Below, piece by piece: positions 25,304 to 37,560 of a stretch of 64,000 bases of DNA. How positions within the stretch are numbered: position 1 is the first letter of the stretch; each line of letters starts with the position of its first letter. This DNA is from Solea solea (taxonomy: Eukaryota; Chordata; Actinopteri; Pleuronectiformes; Soleidae). The notes below the pieces were generated by a model that saw only the letters and a program-made list of their open reading frames with translations, did not search any database and was not told the DNA's origin. The translations under genes and the position numbers were made by a program. The stretch lies in contig NC_081136.1 of NCBI RefSeq assembly GCF_958295425.1, positions 25,541,436 to 25,605,435 of the forward strand, in the 5' to 3' direction.

Positions 25304-25316
25304 CATACACACACAT
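25219..25316. repeat. (TA)n microsatellite with TATG/CATA flanks
   Basis: About 24 TA units (25248-25296) lie between a GTATG-rich left flank and a CATAC-rich right flank, so the whole block is self-complementary. Probably highly length-variable. Confidence 0.92.
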
Positions 25317-25686
25317 ACGCGCATTTATATACTGTATATGAAGAGACGACTAAATTCTCCAGTAATCCGTGTGTGAATGAGAGCGGCTCGCTGCAGCATT
25401 TCTTTTATGCTCAGTCGATTCCACGGGGGGGATAAACACAACGCTGAGCCAGCAGCACCGGCACAACCTCACCAACCCCGCTGCACTGCAAGCTCGGAGG
25501 ATTACCTCATTTTTATGTCTGTTCACTCATTTAAGCCTGTCAGCAACTACAGCTACAGCTACAGTAGTGGGCAGAGGCACCTGCGAGAGAGAGAACACAC
25601 CCTCTGGTGGACAAAGTGGCCGTGACGTCCACCACAGCTGGAAAGATCGAGAGAGGAGAACTGACTGAGGCAATCGATTCTGACCA

Positions 25687-25800
25687 CAGACTGTATGTAA
25701 AAAAAAAAAAATAGATTTCCAGTTTCAAAAGTCAAGCTCGGGAAGTAACATGGAAGTAGCAGTTAGACACCAGGGGGCGATTCTCACTTTATTTCTAACA
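25687..25800 (+). repeat. Dispersed repeat family R1, short copy
   Basis: It starts with ACAGACTGTATGTAAAA and contains GGAAGTAACATGGAAGTAGC and ACACCAGGGGGCGATTCTCA, matching the start of the 39236 copy (AGCCACCAGGGGGCAACTCC). Confidence 0.6.
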
Positions 25801-26057
25801 TCAATAAACATTTTCCCGAGGAGTTGATGATCTCCAATCTTGTATGAAATACCTGAATTGAAAACTTGAATAAAAGTATCTCACCTGAAAAATGTACAAC
25901 ATTACTCAAGTAAAAGTAACTCAAAAGTATATGACATTTACTGTACTCAAGTATCAGCAGTAACTTTTGGATATAAAATGTACTTAAGTTGTAGAAGCAA
26001 AAGTAAATACATACATACACATATGTATATAATGTATGTATATGCATGTATATGTAT

Positions 26058-26255
26058 CTTCAACGGAAAAGGTTGTCGGTTCAATACCCAGCTCTGCTAG
26101 TCTATGTGTGTCCCTGGGCAAGACATTTAAACCCATGTTCTTGATGGCGGTACCAGCAGCGTGGGAATGGGTATGAAAGATGTGTGATAGAGAATACGAT
26201 GCACGTAGATATAGATAAGCTCTATATAAATACAGACCATTTACCAACTCTTCTT
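26058..26255 (+). repeat. SINE-like teleost repeat
   Basis: GGTTGTCGGTTCAATACCCA is a tRNA B-box-like segment. It is followed by TCCCTGGGCAAGACATTTAA, GTGTGATAGAGAATACGATG and the end TATAAATACAGACCATTTAC. It resembles a common fish short repeat. Confidence 0.6.
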
Positions 26256-27499
26256 CTTCTGATTTTATTTGGTAGTAACCAGTAATAAATATAGTTAGGG
26301 GAAATGTAGTGGAGTAAAAGCTACTAGAAATATAAATAAAGTAAGTACAATAACAGTGTATTTGTATTGCTCTCAATCAGTAGTTTCAATAGAACATGAT
26401 GAATTGTAAATTATGTTTCCATTTAAAAGGAAAACTGAATTTTATTAATTTCTAGTTGACAAGATGCCACGCAAATATCGAGGCTTCATAATGGGAGTTT
26501 GTGATGTAACTGGAAGACTGTATGTGTATTTCTATATAGTCTATAGCTACAAGGTAGAATTCTTTCTACGTTTTCTCTCCTCCTGCATCCTTCCTGATCC
26601 CCTCTGCCCTGCTTCCTCTCTAGCCCTGAAGGAAAGCCGAGCCATTTGTCAGGACAACGTCTCCTAGCAACAGCGACATCCCACCCATTCGGCATCAGCA
26701 TGAGCCAAATGTAATTTTTGGATGAAGAGGGAAGGGACTGTAGTGGGAGAGGGAGGGAGACGCAGGGCAATAATCAACAGCTTTTACCTAATGATAACAA
26801 CACAGTGTTAAACTGATCATCTCGTTCTCTGTCTTAAGGCCTTATCAATGTGTTACTGGGCAGTATTTTAGATTCCAAAAAAAAAACCCATTTGTCTGCT
26901 TTCACATTTATGCCCTGATAAAAGTTTAAACTTAAGTAAAGAAATGGTGGAACATGACCGATGAGGTGAAACAATTCCTGTATCTCTTTCATACCTTAGT
27001 GTTGCTGCAGCACAGTCACAGTCTTTAAAAGTCTGGTCACCATCTTGCTCAAGGGCAAAGGTTGCCGTGGAGATGATCCACGTATGTGAGGCCGCAGTGG
27101 TTCTCGTCTTAGCTGTCTGTCCTAAATAATGTCAGATTATTGGAAGAGAAGAGGTGGTGATGGTAAACCTGCAGGTCAAAGAATCATCACAGACTCTACA
27201 ACGCCCTCCAGTGGGGGCTGCTTGGTCTTACAGTGAAGCAAACGAGAGGAACTAGGCAAATGTGTGTTGTTGTGGAAACTAATGAAGTTATCAACTTAGT
27301 TTAATAATTTCAACACTTGTCTATTGGCCACTTACTTATTCATAATTTAATGAGAAAATGCATCAGTAAATAGAACATTTGACTAGTTTGTGAACTTCAA
27401 AAAACAAAAATGACAGCACAGGTGAAGCTCATCTGCCGATTTCCCTGTGATTATGGATTACACCCACTCATTACTTCCTTTTCTGGTTAATGATAAGAC

Positions 27500-27892
27500 A
27501 TCTTGTTGCCTTTTAATCATCAATTCGAACTAGTCTGGTCATTCTCTTCTGACCCCTGTCATTAATTAAAAGTATTTTTACCTTGAAAACCGCTGCTCAC
27601 TGGATATTTTCTCCTTTTCGGACTCTTCTCCATTGACAAGAGAGATAGTTTGCGCCTGAAAATCCCGGTTTCTGAAATACTCAGTCCAGCACGCCTGGCG
27701 CCGACAACCATGCCGCGTTCAAAGTCACTTAAATCACATTTCTTCCTCATTGTGATGCTGAGTTTGATCCTCAGCAGATAGTCTTGACCATGTCCACATG
27801 CCCAAACGCCTGGAGTTGTTGTAATGTGTAATTGGCTGATGAGATATTTACGTGAGTAAGCGGTTGAACAGGTGTACCTAATAAAGTGGTGT
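27500..27892 (-). mobile_element. Tc1-like transposon, 5' half with transposase N-terminus
   Basis: On the minus strand it starts at a terminal repeat CACCACTTTATTAGGTACAC. It then encodes MRKKCDLSDFERGMVVGARR followed by AGLSISETG, the N-terminal helix-turn-helix of a common fish Tc1-like transposase, and a diverged linker (SPKRRKYPVS). The frame breaks near 27560 and the rest is absent. The complementary 3' half of this family is at 6686-7138. Confidence 0.85.
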
Positions 27893-27929
27893 TTTTGTTG
27901 ATAAAGGTAATTAAAATGAAGGATAAAAT

Positions 27930-28180
27930 ACTTATATATGTTTACTTGTTGATATGTGTACGATGACCTGATAGTATGAACTGTTGTTTTTTTTATTACC
28001 CCAAAAAGAGCCTTCTATGTTTTTATCAACTTGACAGGTGCCGCCATTTTGGACCACCATGTTTATACAGTAGCCCAGAATGGACAAACTAATCATCTTT
28101 CAGTTTCAAAGCTAACTGAAGGCTACATAGATTCTCCAAGGAAGGGTGAGATGAGGGATATTGAGCTGCAACACACAAGT
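27930..28180 (+). repeat. Dispersed repeat family R4, copy 2
   Basis: It shares AGAGCCTT, TTTGGACCACCATGTTTA, CTGAAGGCTACATAG and GGTGAGATGAGGGATATT with 15367-15565. Confidence 0.55.
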
Positions 28181-29530
28181 TCAATAAATGTTGCTATATT
28201 TCACACAAAAGTATGTCAGCTTGTCTTAAGTGTATATAAATGTAATAAACTACCAGCTCTGTGGACATTTCAGTGTAAGAACAATTCGTTTCATGCAATA
28301 AGCAAAGACAAGACACTTTATTCTTCCACTTATCTACAGTGAACAACTTTATAAGATGGAGATTAAACTGCATCAGTTCATGGTCCAAAAACAAATAATG
28401 GAAATGAAATTAAAAGAAAAATAGACTAAATTATATATAAAATGAGAAGATATGAAATAGTTTATTTGACAATGAAATGACAGCAGCAGTACCAAGCAGA
28501 GTAAAATGAATCAGACACGTCTCTTTCATCACACACACACTGGTTTTAATCCATGTAAGTTTTTACTCTTTCTAAATAATATTGCTTTTCACCATTAGTT
28601 GGTTATTTATTTGCATTTGACCTTGTCTATACCTGACTTTATTTGCACAATGTTGCCCCCTTTTGTTTTGCAGTTGGAAAACAGTGGAAAAATGTAAATT
28701 CAATAAACACAAAAACAAATTCCATAAACAGTTGCTTAAGAAAATGACACGTGTAACATCAAACACAAAGAGAAAGACCCCAGGATGTAACTTGTTTTTA
28801 TTCTGTTATGTTACATACAACTTTGAACGTCTAAGAAGTTATCGTTGCCGTGGAGACACAGTAAATATATTCAGGTAGTCAGATTAAAAAAAAAAGAAGA
28901 AAAAAAAAAAAGGTTGTGTGTATGTTGAGGCGGTTTGTGGGGCAGTTGTCAGGTGACTGTGCGCGCACAAGTTTGAAGACAGAGTTGCTTGTATGCGGCG
29001 TCACGTGACGAGGAATAAAACCACTTAAAACTGTATACGAGACTTTAAAATTGTGATTAAAAAACTTGTGTTGAAAAACACGAAACAAGGACAGAGAATG
29101 GCGATCGACTGTTATGAGCAGAAAAAAAAAGGAGGATCATAAATCCACATATAAAAGACCAATAAATAAAACGTGTTATTTTACAGATGCAACAACAGAC
29201 AGTGGAGATGTTTGTCTTCCTCTGAATTTGGTGTGTTTGAGTGAGAGACAGAGAGAGAGAGAGTAAGAGACAACAGTGAAAAGGAAAGGTCTCTCCCTCT
29301 CTCTGTTCTTTCCTGTGGCAGGAATCAGTATCTGGAAGCTGACAGGTTCATCGGGAGAGGAGGAGGGAGCAAACTGTGGAGTCACACTTGTTTCTAAGGC
29401 TTCATATGGCACATTTGCACTAAGAACACTACAGTGACTCCACCTGCCGCTGCAGCTGCAGCCAGAGTCCTGGGCCAAGCGTGGTTTATTCACTCTTAAG
29501 ACTCTGGTTACAGCTGTATGATCTCTACAC

Positions 29531-30302
29531 CAGTGGTTCCCAACCCTTTGGGTTCTCAACCAGGTCTTTACAACCATACACGTTAAGGTCACCCATCCCA
29601 CCCACATATACCTATAATATTATTATTATTATTGTTATTATTATTATTATTAAGGCTGGGTATCAAACGTTGATAGTTTTGTGGTAACGAGTTAACTTCC
29701 TCTGCATCAGTACACATGAAAAGTGTGTTGTCGCTGGATTTTATCATTTTGGTACCGAGTGCACGTGGTTGGCCGTCTCGAGGTCACAAGCAGAGATGGA
29801 GCTCACTCCCCAGGAAAGGTGGAAGACGGAGCTTAACACATGTGCTTCATGTTTAATGGATAAAGTTAGTGTATGTTGAGGCTTTAACTGTCACAGAATA
29901 AATATGAAAGCAGAAAGCTGCTTCGTGTCTGACTGCGTGTAGAAAACTAGGCCGGCTAAACCAAAAGAACTGTATTTTATTTTAAAACGGACTTAATCAC
30001 ATCTTAAGCAAAAAAACAAAAAGTATTGTTCAGGAATCAGTATCTAAGTCTACATTGATATCCAGCCCCATTAATATTATTTTACATCTCATAATTTCAT
30101 GTGTTGCAAGAAAATGTGATATTTAACATGATGTTCAACAAACCACAATGAATGTACCATTTTGAATACTATTTTCTGTGGATATTACAAGTATGTTTTC
30201 CTCTGTATTATTACTTAGGGTTAGGGTTATTACTACACACATCGGTCATCATTCCCACCCCCCCGTGGAGCTGTTGGGTCTCCCCCTGGTTGGGAACCAC
30301 TG
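29531..30302. mobile_element. hAT-like element with 8-bp target duplication, carrying a nested element
   Basis: The left end CAGTGGTTCCCAACC (29531) is mirrored by GGTTGGGAACCACTG (to 30302). Flanks are CTCTACAC (29523-29530) and CTCTACGC (30303-30310), an 8-bp duplication with one mismatch. This is diagnostic of hAT insertion. A second element with GGCTGGGTATCA-type ends sits inside at about 29654-30068. No transposase frame is present. Confidence 0.85.
29654..30068. mobile_element. Nested hAT-like element inside 29531-30302
   Basis: The left end GGCTGGGTATCAAACG and the right end CATTGATATCCAGCCC are imperfect inverted repeats (GGCTGGGTATCA against GGCTGGATATCA). It sits between TTATTATTATTAA and CATTAATATTATT. 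Non-autonomous. Confidence 0.6.
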
Positions 30303-32576
30303 CTCTACGCCACACAGCCCCTCCCTCACACCTCTCCTTTCACCTCCCTCGAAAACCCTCGATCTACCCTCTACCCAGTCTCACTCTAAAAAGGCACTGG
30401 TATGTACTTATTTCTCCACATTCTAACATCTGGACTCCCCATTTTAAGTTGAGCGACTGAGGCAATAAAGATTTAGACAAGAAACAAAAATACATGCACA
30501 GAAACACGCGGGCCAGCCGAGTAACTTACGGGGGACAGCTGGCTCCTGATAATGCTACCATCTATATATATATATATATAGATATATGTATATACACATA
30601 TACATATATCTATATATATATGTATATGTATTTTAAATACCTCTGTTAGCATTACAAAGATTTTCACTTAACAGTCAGCTGACGGTGGAGGCAATCATAT
30701 ATGTAAACGTTGACAAGGCTAACATCATAACAGGCAAAAGAGACATACAAAATCAATATTCCAATATGGTCCATAAGTAGGTGTGATTTTGCTGAATACC
30801 TTTGAATACTTAACTACTTCTTTACACACATTTGGAAAGGAAAAGCATTTCGTCTAAGTGGTCAAGACTTCAGCTAAATACAATTCATGATTCAAATATA
30901 ACTTAGGTTCAGTTTCAAACTGAGGTGTTTTTTTTTTTTTTAAACACAAACATAGATTTGCTTTTGTCTGGGTAGTAATGCTCAACAAAGGACTCAAAGG
31001 GACAGTTCATTTTTTTTTTTTCATTCATTCTCACTGAAAACATCAGGGGGAAAAAATGGATTATAGTCACTTAACTGAAAGCTCACCTGATCAAATAAAT
31101 GCTTGCTTAAGTCTTAAATATGTTAAAAAAAAATGTCTGCAACGTAATCTTGCCTTTAGTCAGCCTCATCTCACAGGAAACAAAAGTTTGTAAAAAATAC
31201 TGACTCTCCTTCACCAAAGTCCATACAGAAAATCAGCGCTTTTATCTCGCAGGGACTTTGTCAGGTTGTATCACTTAGGTAAATCTGAATGAAAGAACTC
31301 TAAACACCACAGTCACAAAATAACACATTTGACCTTAATGATGGAGGCAGCGGTGGATCAACAACTTAAGTGCCGTGATGTAAAATTGCTGATTTTCTCT
31401 ATGGGTTTTTGGTGTGGGGGTGAGGGAGTGTTTTAAAAAAAGAAACACAATTTCCAGTTGGAAAATGTTGTCTAACTGTGAGGGAAAAGTGGTGAACGCC
31501 TATATTTAAGATGTCATAGACTTAAGCAAGTGTAGATTTCACTTGAGTGGCTAAAATCTGATTTTTTTCTTGGGTCCCTGCTAACAGCCATGTTTTTTCA
31601 TGAGTGTGTCTCTGGGTGCGACAACAGTAAGCTCGAGAAAGTCAGTGTTCATACAACCACACTTCAAAAAAAACCCAAAAACCTGAGCTATCACTTTAAC
31701 TTAGTTGGTTCTCATAGCTCACAGTGTTCATCAACCTGTGAATGACTTCATTTTCAGGAGCCGCAAGTAACTGCTGCTTCTCACCATCAACACCTCCAGG
31801 ACGTTCCGATTCATCGTCCATCTTACTGTGTACCCCCCCTCCCCCCCCGCACTCATCTTTTTGTCTTTTTGCTTTTGCCAATGTCCATGTGTATCTACAG
31901 AGCAGTGGACAGAAAGACACACAAGGTTGAAAAGACTGGCTTGTGCACAGACCGTAGCGTCTGTGTCTGTATCGCGGAACCGCGGGGGGATTCAACATCA
32001 CACGCTACATGTGAGGAAAGTTGTCGTTGTCCCGTTGGGTATTTACATTTACACAGTGAACAGTTCTGGCTTCTACTCTACACAAGAAGTTTGGCTGGTA
32101 CTTGAGTACATTTGGAATGATATACTGTGGTGATAATGGTCAAGTACAAAAACGTCTAGTATCTTGTCTGTGGCTCACTAAAGTGTCTACCTCTATGGTC
32201 TTTCTGGTTAAAATGTGAGGCACAAATGCACTGGAAACCTTGCTTGATGTTCTGATGTAGCAGCTAATGTCTTTACATTCAGAGAAAAAAACGGTATCTT
32301 TGAGTCTTTCCTCTATTTGTTTGTCTCAGTGACCACTCGTGTGACTTCAACACCTACGGTTACCACGGTAACTATAAATAAATGTATTATATACCACCAA
32401 TAGTAGATAAAGTCTCTAATACCCATGCCATGAGTTGTCTGATGAACAGTGATACAAATGATACAATAATGAGTGGCAACATTAAATACATGTGCCTCGT
32501 TTCATTAAAATATGACATGTTTTTGTTAAATTTAGACACTAGACAACAAAACAGCAGCTTGTCGAGGCTGTGTATT

Positions 32577-32582
32577 TTTATT
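32577..32582 (-). terminator. osbpl8: Candidate osbpl8 polyadenylation signal
   Basis: AATAAA on the minus strand with a U/G-rich stretch about 25-40 nt downstream, roughly 1.5 kb after the stop codon. One of two candidates. Confidence 0.35.
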
Positions 32583-34115
32583 TACTCACTTTCTTACTAG
32601 TCATTATCCTAGCGTATGATGCTTAACAGACAGACAGACTCGTAACAGCTCTATTCAAAGTCCACAAAATTCACCCATCGCCGCTTCACAACATTTAAAG
32701 GTTATATTGTGCTTGTTTAAATATCGTTTAGGTAGAAAGTCCTCTGATTATTCGATGAGCACAGTAACAACTAGGTAACGACACAACTTCACAGTTACGA
32801 CAAGAAATAAGTGTCACACATGAAAGTGAGTGCGAAGTACCTCACATACAGGATCCTGTGATAAGTGTAGGTCACTGAGGCGGTGGATGGATTTAGTTCC
32901 TTTTGGACGGAGTCAGTCACACTGCTTTTCCTCATTTCCCTCTCAGTCTGTGTGAGTGATGAGCGTCGTGAACAGACTGACTATTTCATCTAACTCTTGA
33001 GAAAACAAGTAAGTTAAACTCCATTTCTACTCCTTTATCGTGCCATTAGATCTGAGGCTGCCTCAACTTCATTGTAATTGGCAGAAAAGTAAAATGCTAA
33101 AAATGACGTGCGTTTTTAACCAAACACTTCCAGTGCATTTGAGCCTTACAACAAAATACTGTACATAGGGCTAATTTCCTAACCACACTCACAATTTGTA
33201 TATGCTACCCTAGAGTATACAATGATGTGTCAAACATCTGACTTTTTTTTTCTTCTTTTTTTTACATTAACTTTGTATGCAAAAGGTGTTTTATCATACA
33301 GCAGGAAGTATAGCTTCTGATCCTTCTGACAGTATCACTTGTGTTATTTAGTCTTTCTTCTCATAAACACAGCCAGCGTGAAAGTACGTGATCATTAAAA
33401 AAATAAAAGTCACATCATTTTGGACCATTTTGTTTCCTCCTTCCTTATTAACGCTCAGTGTTTTCCGAGCAGAACACTATTCACACTCAACAAAGAAAGA
33501 AAACAAACAAACAATAAAAACATTTTTTTTTTTTACCTACTGGATTTTTACCTTTGTTTCCATCACCACATCATCTGTGTAAAAAGGTTCCCTGTCTTCT
33601 GAGGTGAAATGTGTTTCAACAGAGTAGTTCCACTCCATCAGGGGTGGAAAAAAAAAGGAAAACACACAAAGAACAGCAAAATAAAATGGCTGCTGTCTTT
33701 GCCTCTGATATCAAGGCAAACTGATGAGCTTCAGGGTGGCAGCCGAGACTTGTTAGGCCAAATCCTCCTGATAAACTCTCTCCCTGCTGCTCCTCTCCGC
33801 TTTGAAATCTGTGGAACTGTTGGAAAGGATCGGGTAAAAATAAATATGTTTTTCTTTTTAAAAAGGTCTCCTCCTGCACTGGAGTCTTTTCTGTACGTGT
33901 GCAGTTGGGTTTACTAAAGACAGAGAAGAAGAGAGCGAGAGGAAAAAGTGTCACTTATTGTGAAAGGACAAAGTTTACATCTCTTTGTACCCCACTGTGA
34001 CGCCTAAGGCTCAGAGAGAGAGAGTGTGTGAGTGTCCATGTGTGTTTTTCTCTGTGTGTGTGTGTGTGTGTTTGGGGGTGTGTAAGGGCAGCCCTCTCTC
34101 TGTGGGGCACGGCTG

Positions 34116-34245
34116 CTACTTGAAGATGTAGTTGATCAGGACCTGAAGGAGGATGAGGAAAACGATGATGACATAGTCGCGCTGCTGGAGGAACGAGGCG
34201 CTCTCCGTCCGGCCCGCCGCACGGCTCCGCAGAACGCCGATGCTC
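34116..34245 (-). CDS. osbpl8: osbpl8 last coding exon (membrane anchor, stop)
   Basis: The acceptor CTGTCTGCAG precedes GAGCATC; the TAG stop is at 34118-34116. It encodes [20 protein letters not shown] then [20 protein letters not shown] and FK. The hydrophobic stretch of about 18 residues at the extreme C-terminus is the ER anchor. Confidence 0.95.
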
Positions 34246-35281
34246 CTGCAGACAGACACGTGGTAAGCAGTTTGTGCAGGTACAGTACGTCATCACACCC
34301 ATGACACAGTGTGGCTGAATGAATGGCTCTCCTCACCTGTTAATATCCTCCTGTGTCTGCTTTATGGAGTCAATGGCACTTTGAAGTTCACTGAGGTCGG
34401 CTCCTTTCTTCCTCAGCCGACTGTTATGCTTGCTTTTGTGTCCTGCAACAAAGTGAAGTTCGGTCGTGATCACAAAATGAAATCCATGATGACTTTGATA
34501 CTAAATGGAAGTGAGGTGCTTGGGGGGGGGGGGGGGGGTAAGCACCTCAGGGGACGACCATGACTTTTGCATTCTAGACTTGTGTGTAGTAAGCATTAAA
34601 AATGGGAAATGCACACTCTGCGATTTTCGATGGCAATCTTTCATTCGAATTCACACGCTGCCAACACAGCTGTCAGGAGCAACGTGGGGGTCAAGTGTCT
34701 TGCCAAGGACACATCTGCATGTAGGCAAGTGGAGCAGGGAATTGAACCCTAATACCATTGATTTTGAAAGACACCAATAACTTAATAGCTGTAGTGTGTA
34801 ACGTCTAGTGATTCATTGTTGTTGGTGATGTTGTTGTTGTTCAGCCTCTGTTTGGTCTTCATCATGAAAAACAATGTAATGTTATTTGAATGCCACGTTT
34901 TTCATCCGAAAACCAGCTCTGCCAAGCAAAACTCAGACCTGACTGTTTTAGTGTATACACCAGCAGCATAAACATAAAGCAAATCACTTCCGGGTCTCCT
35001 GATAGGCTTAATCAGCATTGTGCAAACTCACTTGAAAAGGTTTTGAATGCAACACTTTTAAGAATAACGAAAAACAGTGTGCATAATTGTAAATTTAAGT
35101 GCGAGTGACTCACGTTCACTGCCAGATGAGTCATGACGGTCGGGTTCTGGTGAAGAGCAGCCACTCTCTGGGCTTTTGGGCTTGTCACTTTTGTGTTTCC
35201 TCTTTGGCACCGTTACCTACCCACACACAAACACACACATACAAGCAAACAAAAAACACACAAAATAGTCAATAAAAAGGC

Positions 35282-35322
<41 letters not shown>

Positions 35323-37528
35323 CAGCTACAACCACTTAAATGTTGTATTTTACCATCCACAAAATACAGTATGATGCAAGAGTTGTCAGGCTGCAGTAAT
35401 AAAAGCAGTGTGTGAGGCATGCTGGTAAATCACTACTCACTAATCAGAGAGCTGCAACATTAACATTTTTCACTTCAAAGGAATTGAAGTCGGAATGGAT
35501 TGCAGCTCTTTCATTTTGTGTGGGTTATTTTTTTATTGTTCCTCTTCCCCTCTTAGTTTAGTAATATATTAATAGCATCTTACTTCTAATCCAATTTCTA
35601 GCTTGGTAATAGTGCAGTAATAACATGTTATTTACAAAGTAATATCCAGGTAATAGCTTGGCAATGAGAAATACTATGAGCTACCATACCTTCACATGAA
35701 AATGTTTGATAATTTCATCCTCACTTATGTCCCAATACTTAGAAATAACTCTATTATGTTTCTGTTATAAAGTCATACCATACTGTTAATTTGCAGTGTG
35801 TTATTCAACTTTTCCTGTCCCCTATTTGATGTTGGACAGATGGTTTACGTCGCTCAAAATAACTAGAACATAATTTTAGTGATAAACAAGTACAGTGGGA
35901 GTCTACAGATGTTAAAATCCACATTACAGAAGAGTCTCATGCAAAAACACAAGAAAGGAAAAAAAACGTGTTTTCCTCTTCTGTCAGTATGCAGTGTGAC
36001 ATGCACTTTCCCCCCCCATTTAAAAACAGCAGCAGCAGCAGGTGCCAGGATAAGACAATAAAAAGAAATAATAAAATGAAGTGAATGGACACAAAAGGAG
36101 CAGCAGCAAAGGCGATGGCGGCGGTGGCAGGACAGCGATGATGGCACACAGAGAAGATGCAACAATGCAGATGGTGCAACAAGTGCGGTGTGGAAGATGG
36201 CTGAGGCGACGAGATGATTTTTTTTAATGTTGATTTTTGATCAGGAAATCCTACCTGGCACTTGCAATTGTCCCTCCGTGGCCCCTGGTTACTCAGACTA
36301 ATAAGACTGCCAGAACGTACCATAGGGGTTCGGTGCCGGACCTTGGTCTGGATGCAGCCGTCTTTCTCAAACTGGATCAGGTCATTGAGTGGATCCCACG
36401 GCCTTGTGCTGGAGAGGATAGAAAAGAGACACATTATTGACCCTGTGGTTATATTGGATCACCACTAGATGGCACCCTGTCATATTGGACAGCTCAACAA
36501 TGAAGATGAGGAGGCAAATGGCCATATGTTAGTCCCAATAATAAATCACATTTGAGGTCTATAGAAGGGAAAAAAAATGGAAAGACTTTTACTATCAGCC
36601 TTAAAGGAATACTTCACCGATTTGCATTTAGCTTTGTATTACTCTGTATTACTTATCAACCTCAGTTTCCCCCGAGTCGAGAAATAATTTGTCTTCATTC
36701 TTTTTTTTGTTTCATGCCCACCAGTGACACTTGGTCCGAGCCTTGGTCAGAGGCTTGAAACGGCAACACTAATTCCGCACTTTTTAGACCCACTCGTAGG
36801 GGGACGGACCTCATTCCCAGAACGTAAACAGTGTCCGCCATCTTTGCTAACAGTTATGCTAACAGGGCCAAGTGTCACTGGTGGGTACGTAAGTTTTCAA
36901 AAATACTACCCCTAATCTAGTAATACAAAGCTAAATGCAAATCGGTGAAGTATTCCTTTAACCTTCTATTATTCATCACATGATGTCAAGATACCATTGC
37001 TTTAAGTTTGTTTATTTGTCTCCTAATTGTGGAGCCTGACCAGTGAATGGGCAGTCTGATATTATCGGATATCTGTATTAGCAACAAAAATTTGCAGTAC
37101 TTTCATGGTAGTACACATATTAGTGCACTATAATCCTTTTCATTCATTCATTCATTCATTAATTAGAGGTGGACCCCAGGAAGACTAGGGCCACAATTAG
37201 GCAAAACTAATGGGGATCCTTATAAATAAACAAATAAACAAAGATGTCTGCCTGTCACTCTCCATTGCATCATCACTTACTCAGCATATCTGTAATGCCA
37301 CTCCCCAGTGATGGGGTCTTGCTCAAACAAAGCAGGGATCCAATCCTCGCATTTGGCTTTCCGTTCACGGGCCGCCTTCCTCTGAGCTTCCTCCAGAATA
37401 AACTTCTCATTAGTGGCCTCTGTCTGGTCCTTATTGTTGATGGCCCGGGTGACGTGCTGCCACAGTCTAAAGGACAGAGAGAAGGCCGGGTCATCACATG
37501 AGAGTAAAACTAAAACAGGCTGTCACCA

Positions 37529-37560
<32 letters not shown>

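Larger units (their letters stand above)
6440..28790. other. Intergenic region between nap1l1 and osbpl8, no gene recognised
   Basis: About 22 kb. All long open frames here are short, lack family resemblance and mostly overlap repeats. Recognisable content is the set of mobile elements and repeats listed separately. No bbs10-like chaperonin-family frame, tRNA or other RNA gene was found by reading. Confidence 0.55.
28797..34115 (-). other. osbpl8: osbpl8 3'UTR and downstream region
   Basis: Sequence downstream of the osbpl8 stop. Two possible polyadenylation signals (AATAAA on the minus strand) are at 32582-32577, followed by a T/G-rich stretch (CTGCTGTTTTGTTGTCT), and at 28802-28797. The first implies a 3'UTR of about 1.55 kb, the second about 5.3 kb including a nested hAT insertion. 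The choice cannot be made from sequence alone. Most of 30700-34100 is free of recognised repeats, as expected for a UTR. Confidence 0.4.

Noticed and set aside
31696..32001. Overlapping open frames on both strands downstream of osbpl8
   Set aside because: They lie in the probable 3'UTR or downstream region around a C-rich tract. Neither shows family resemblance.
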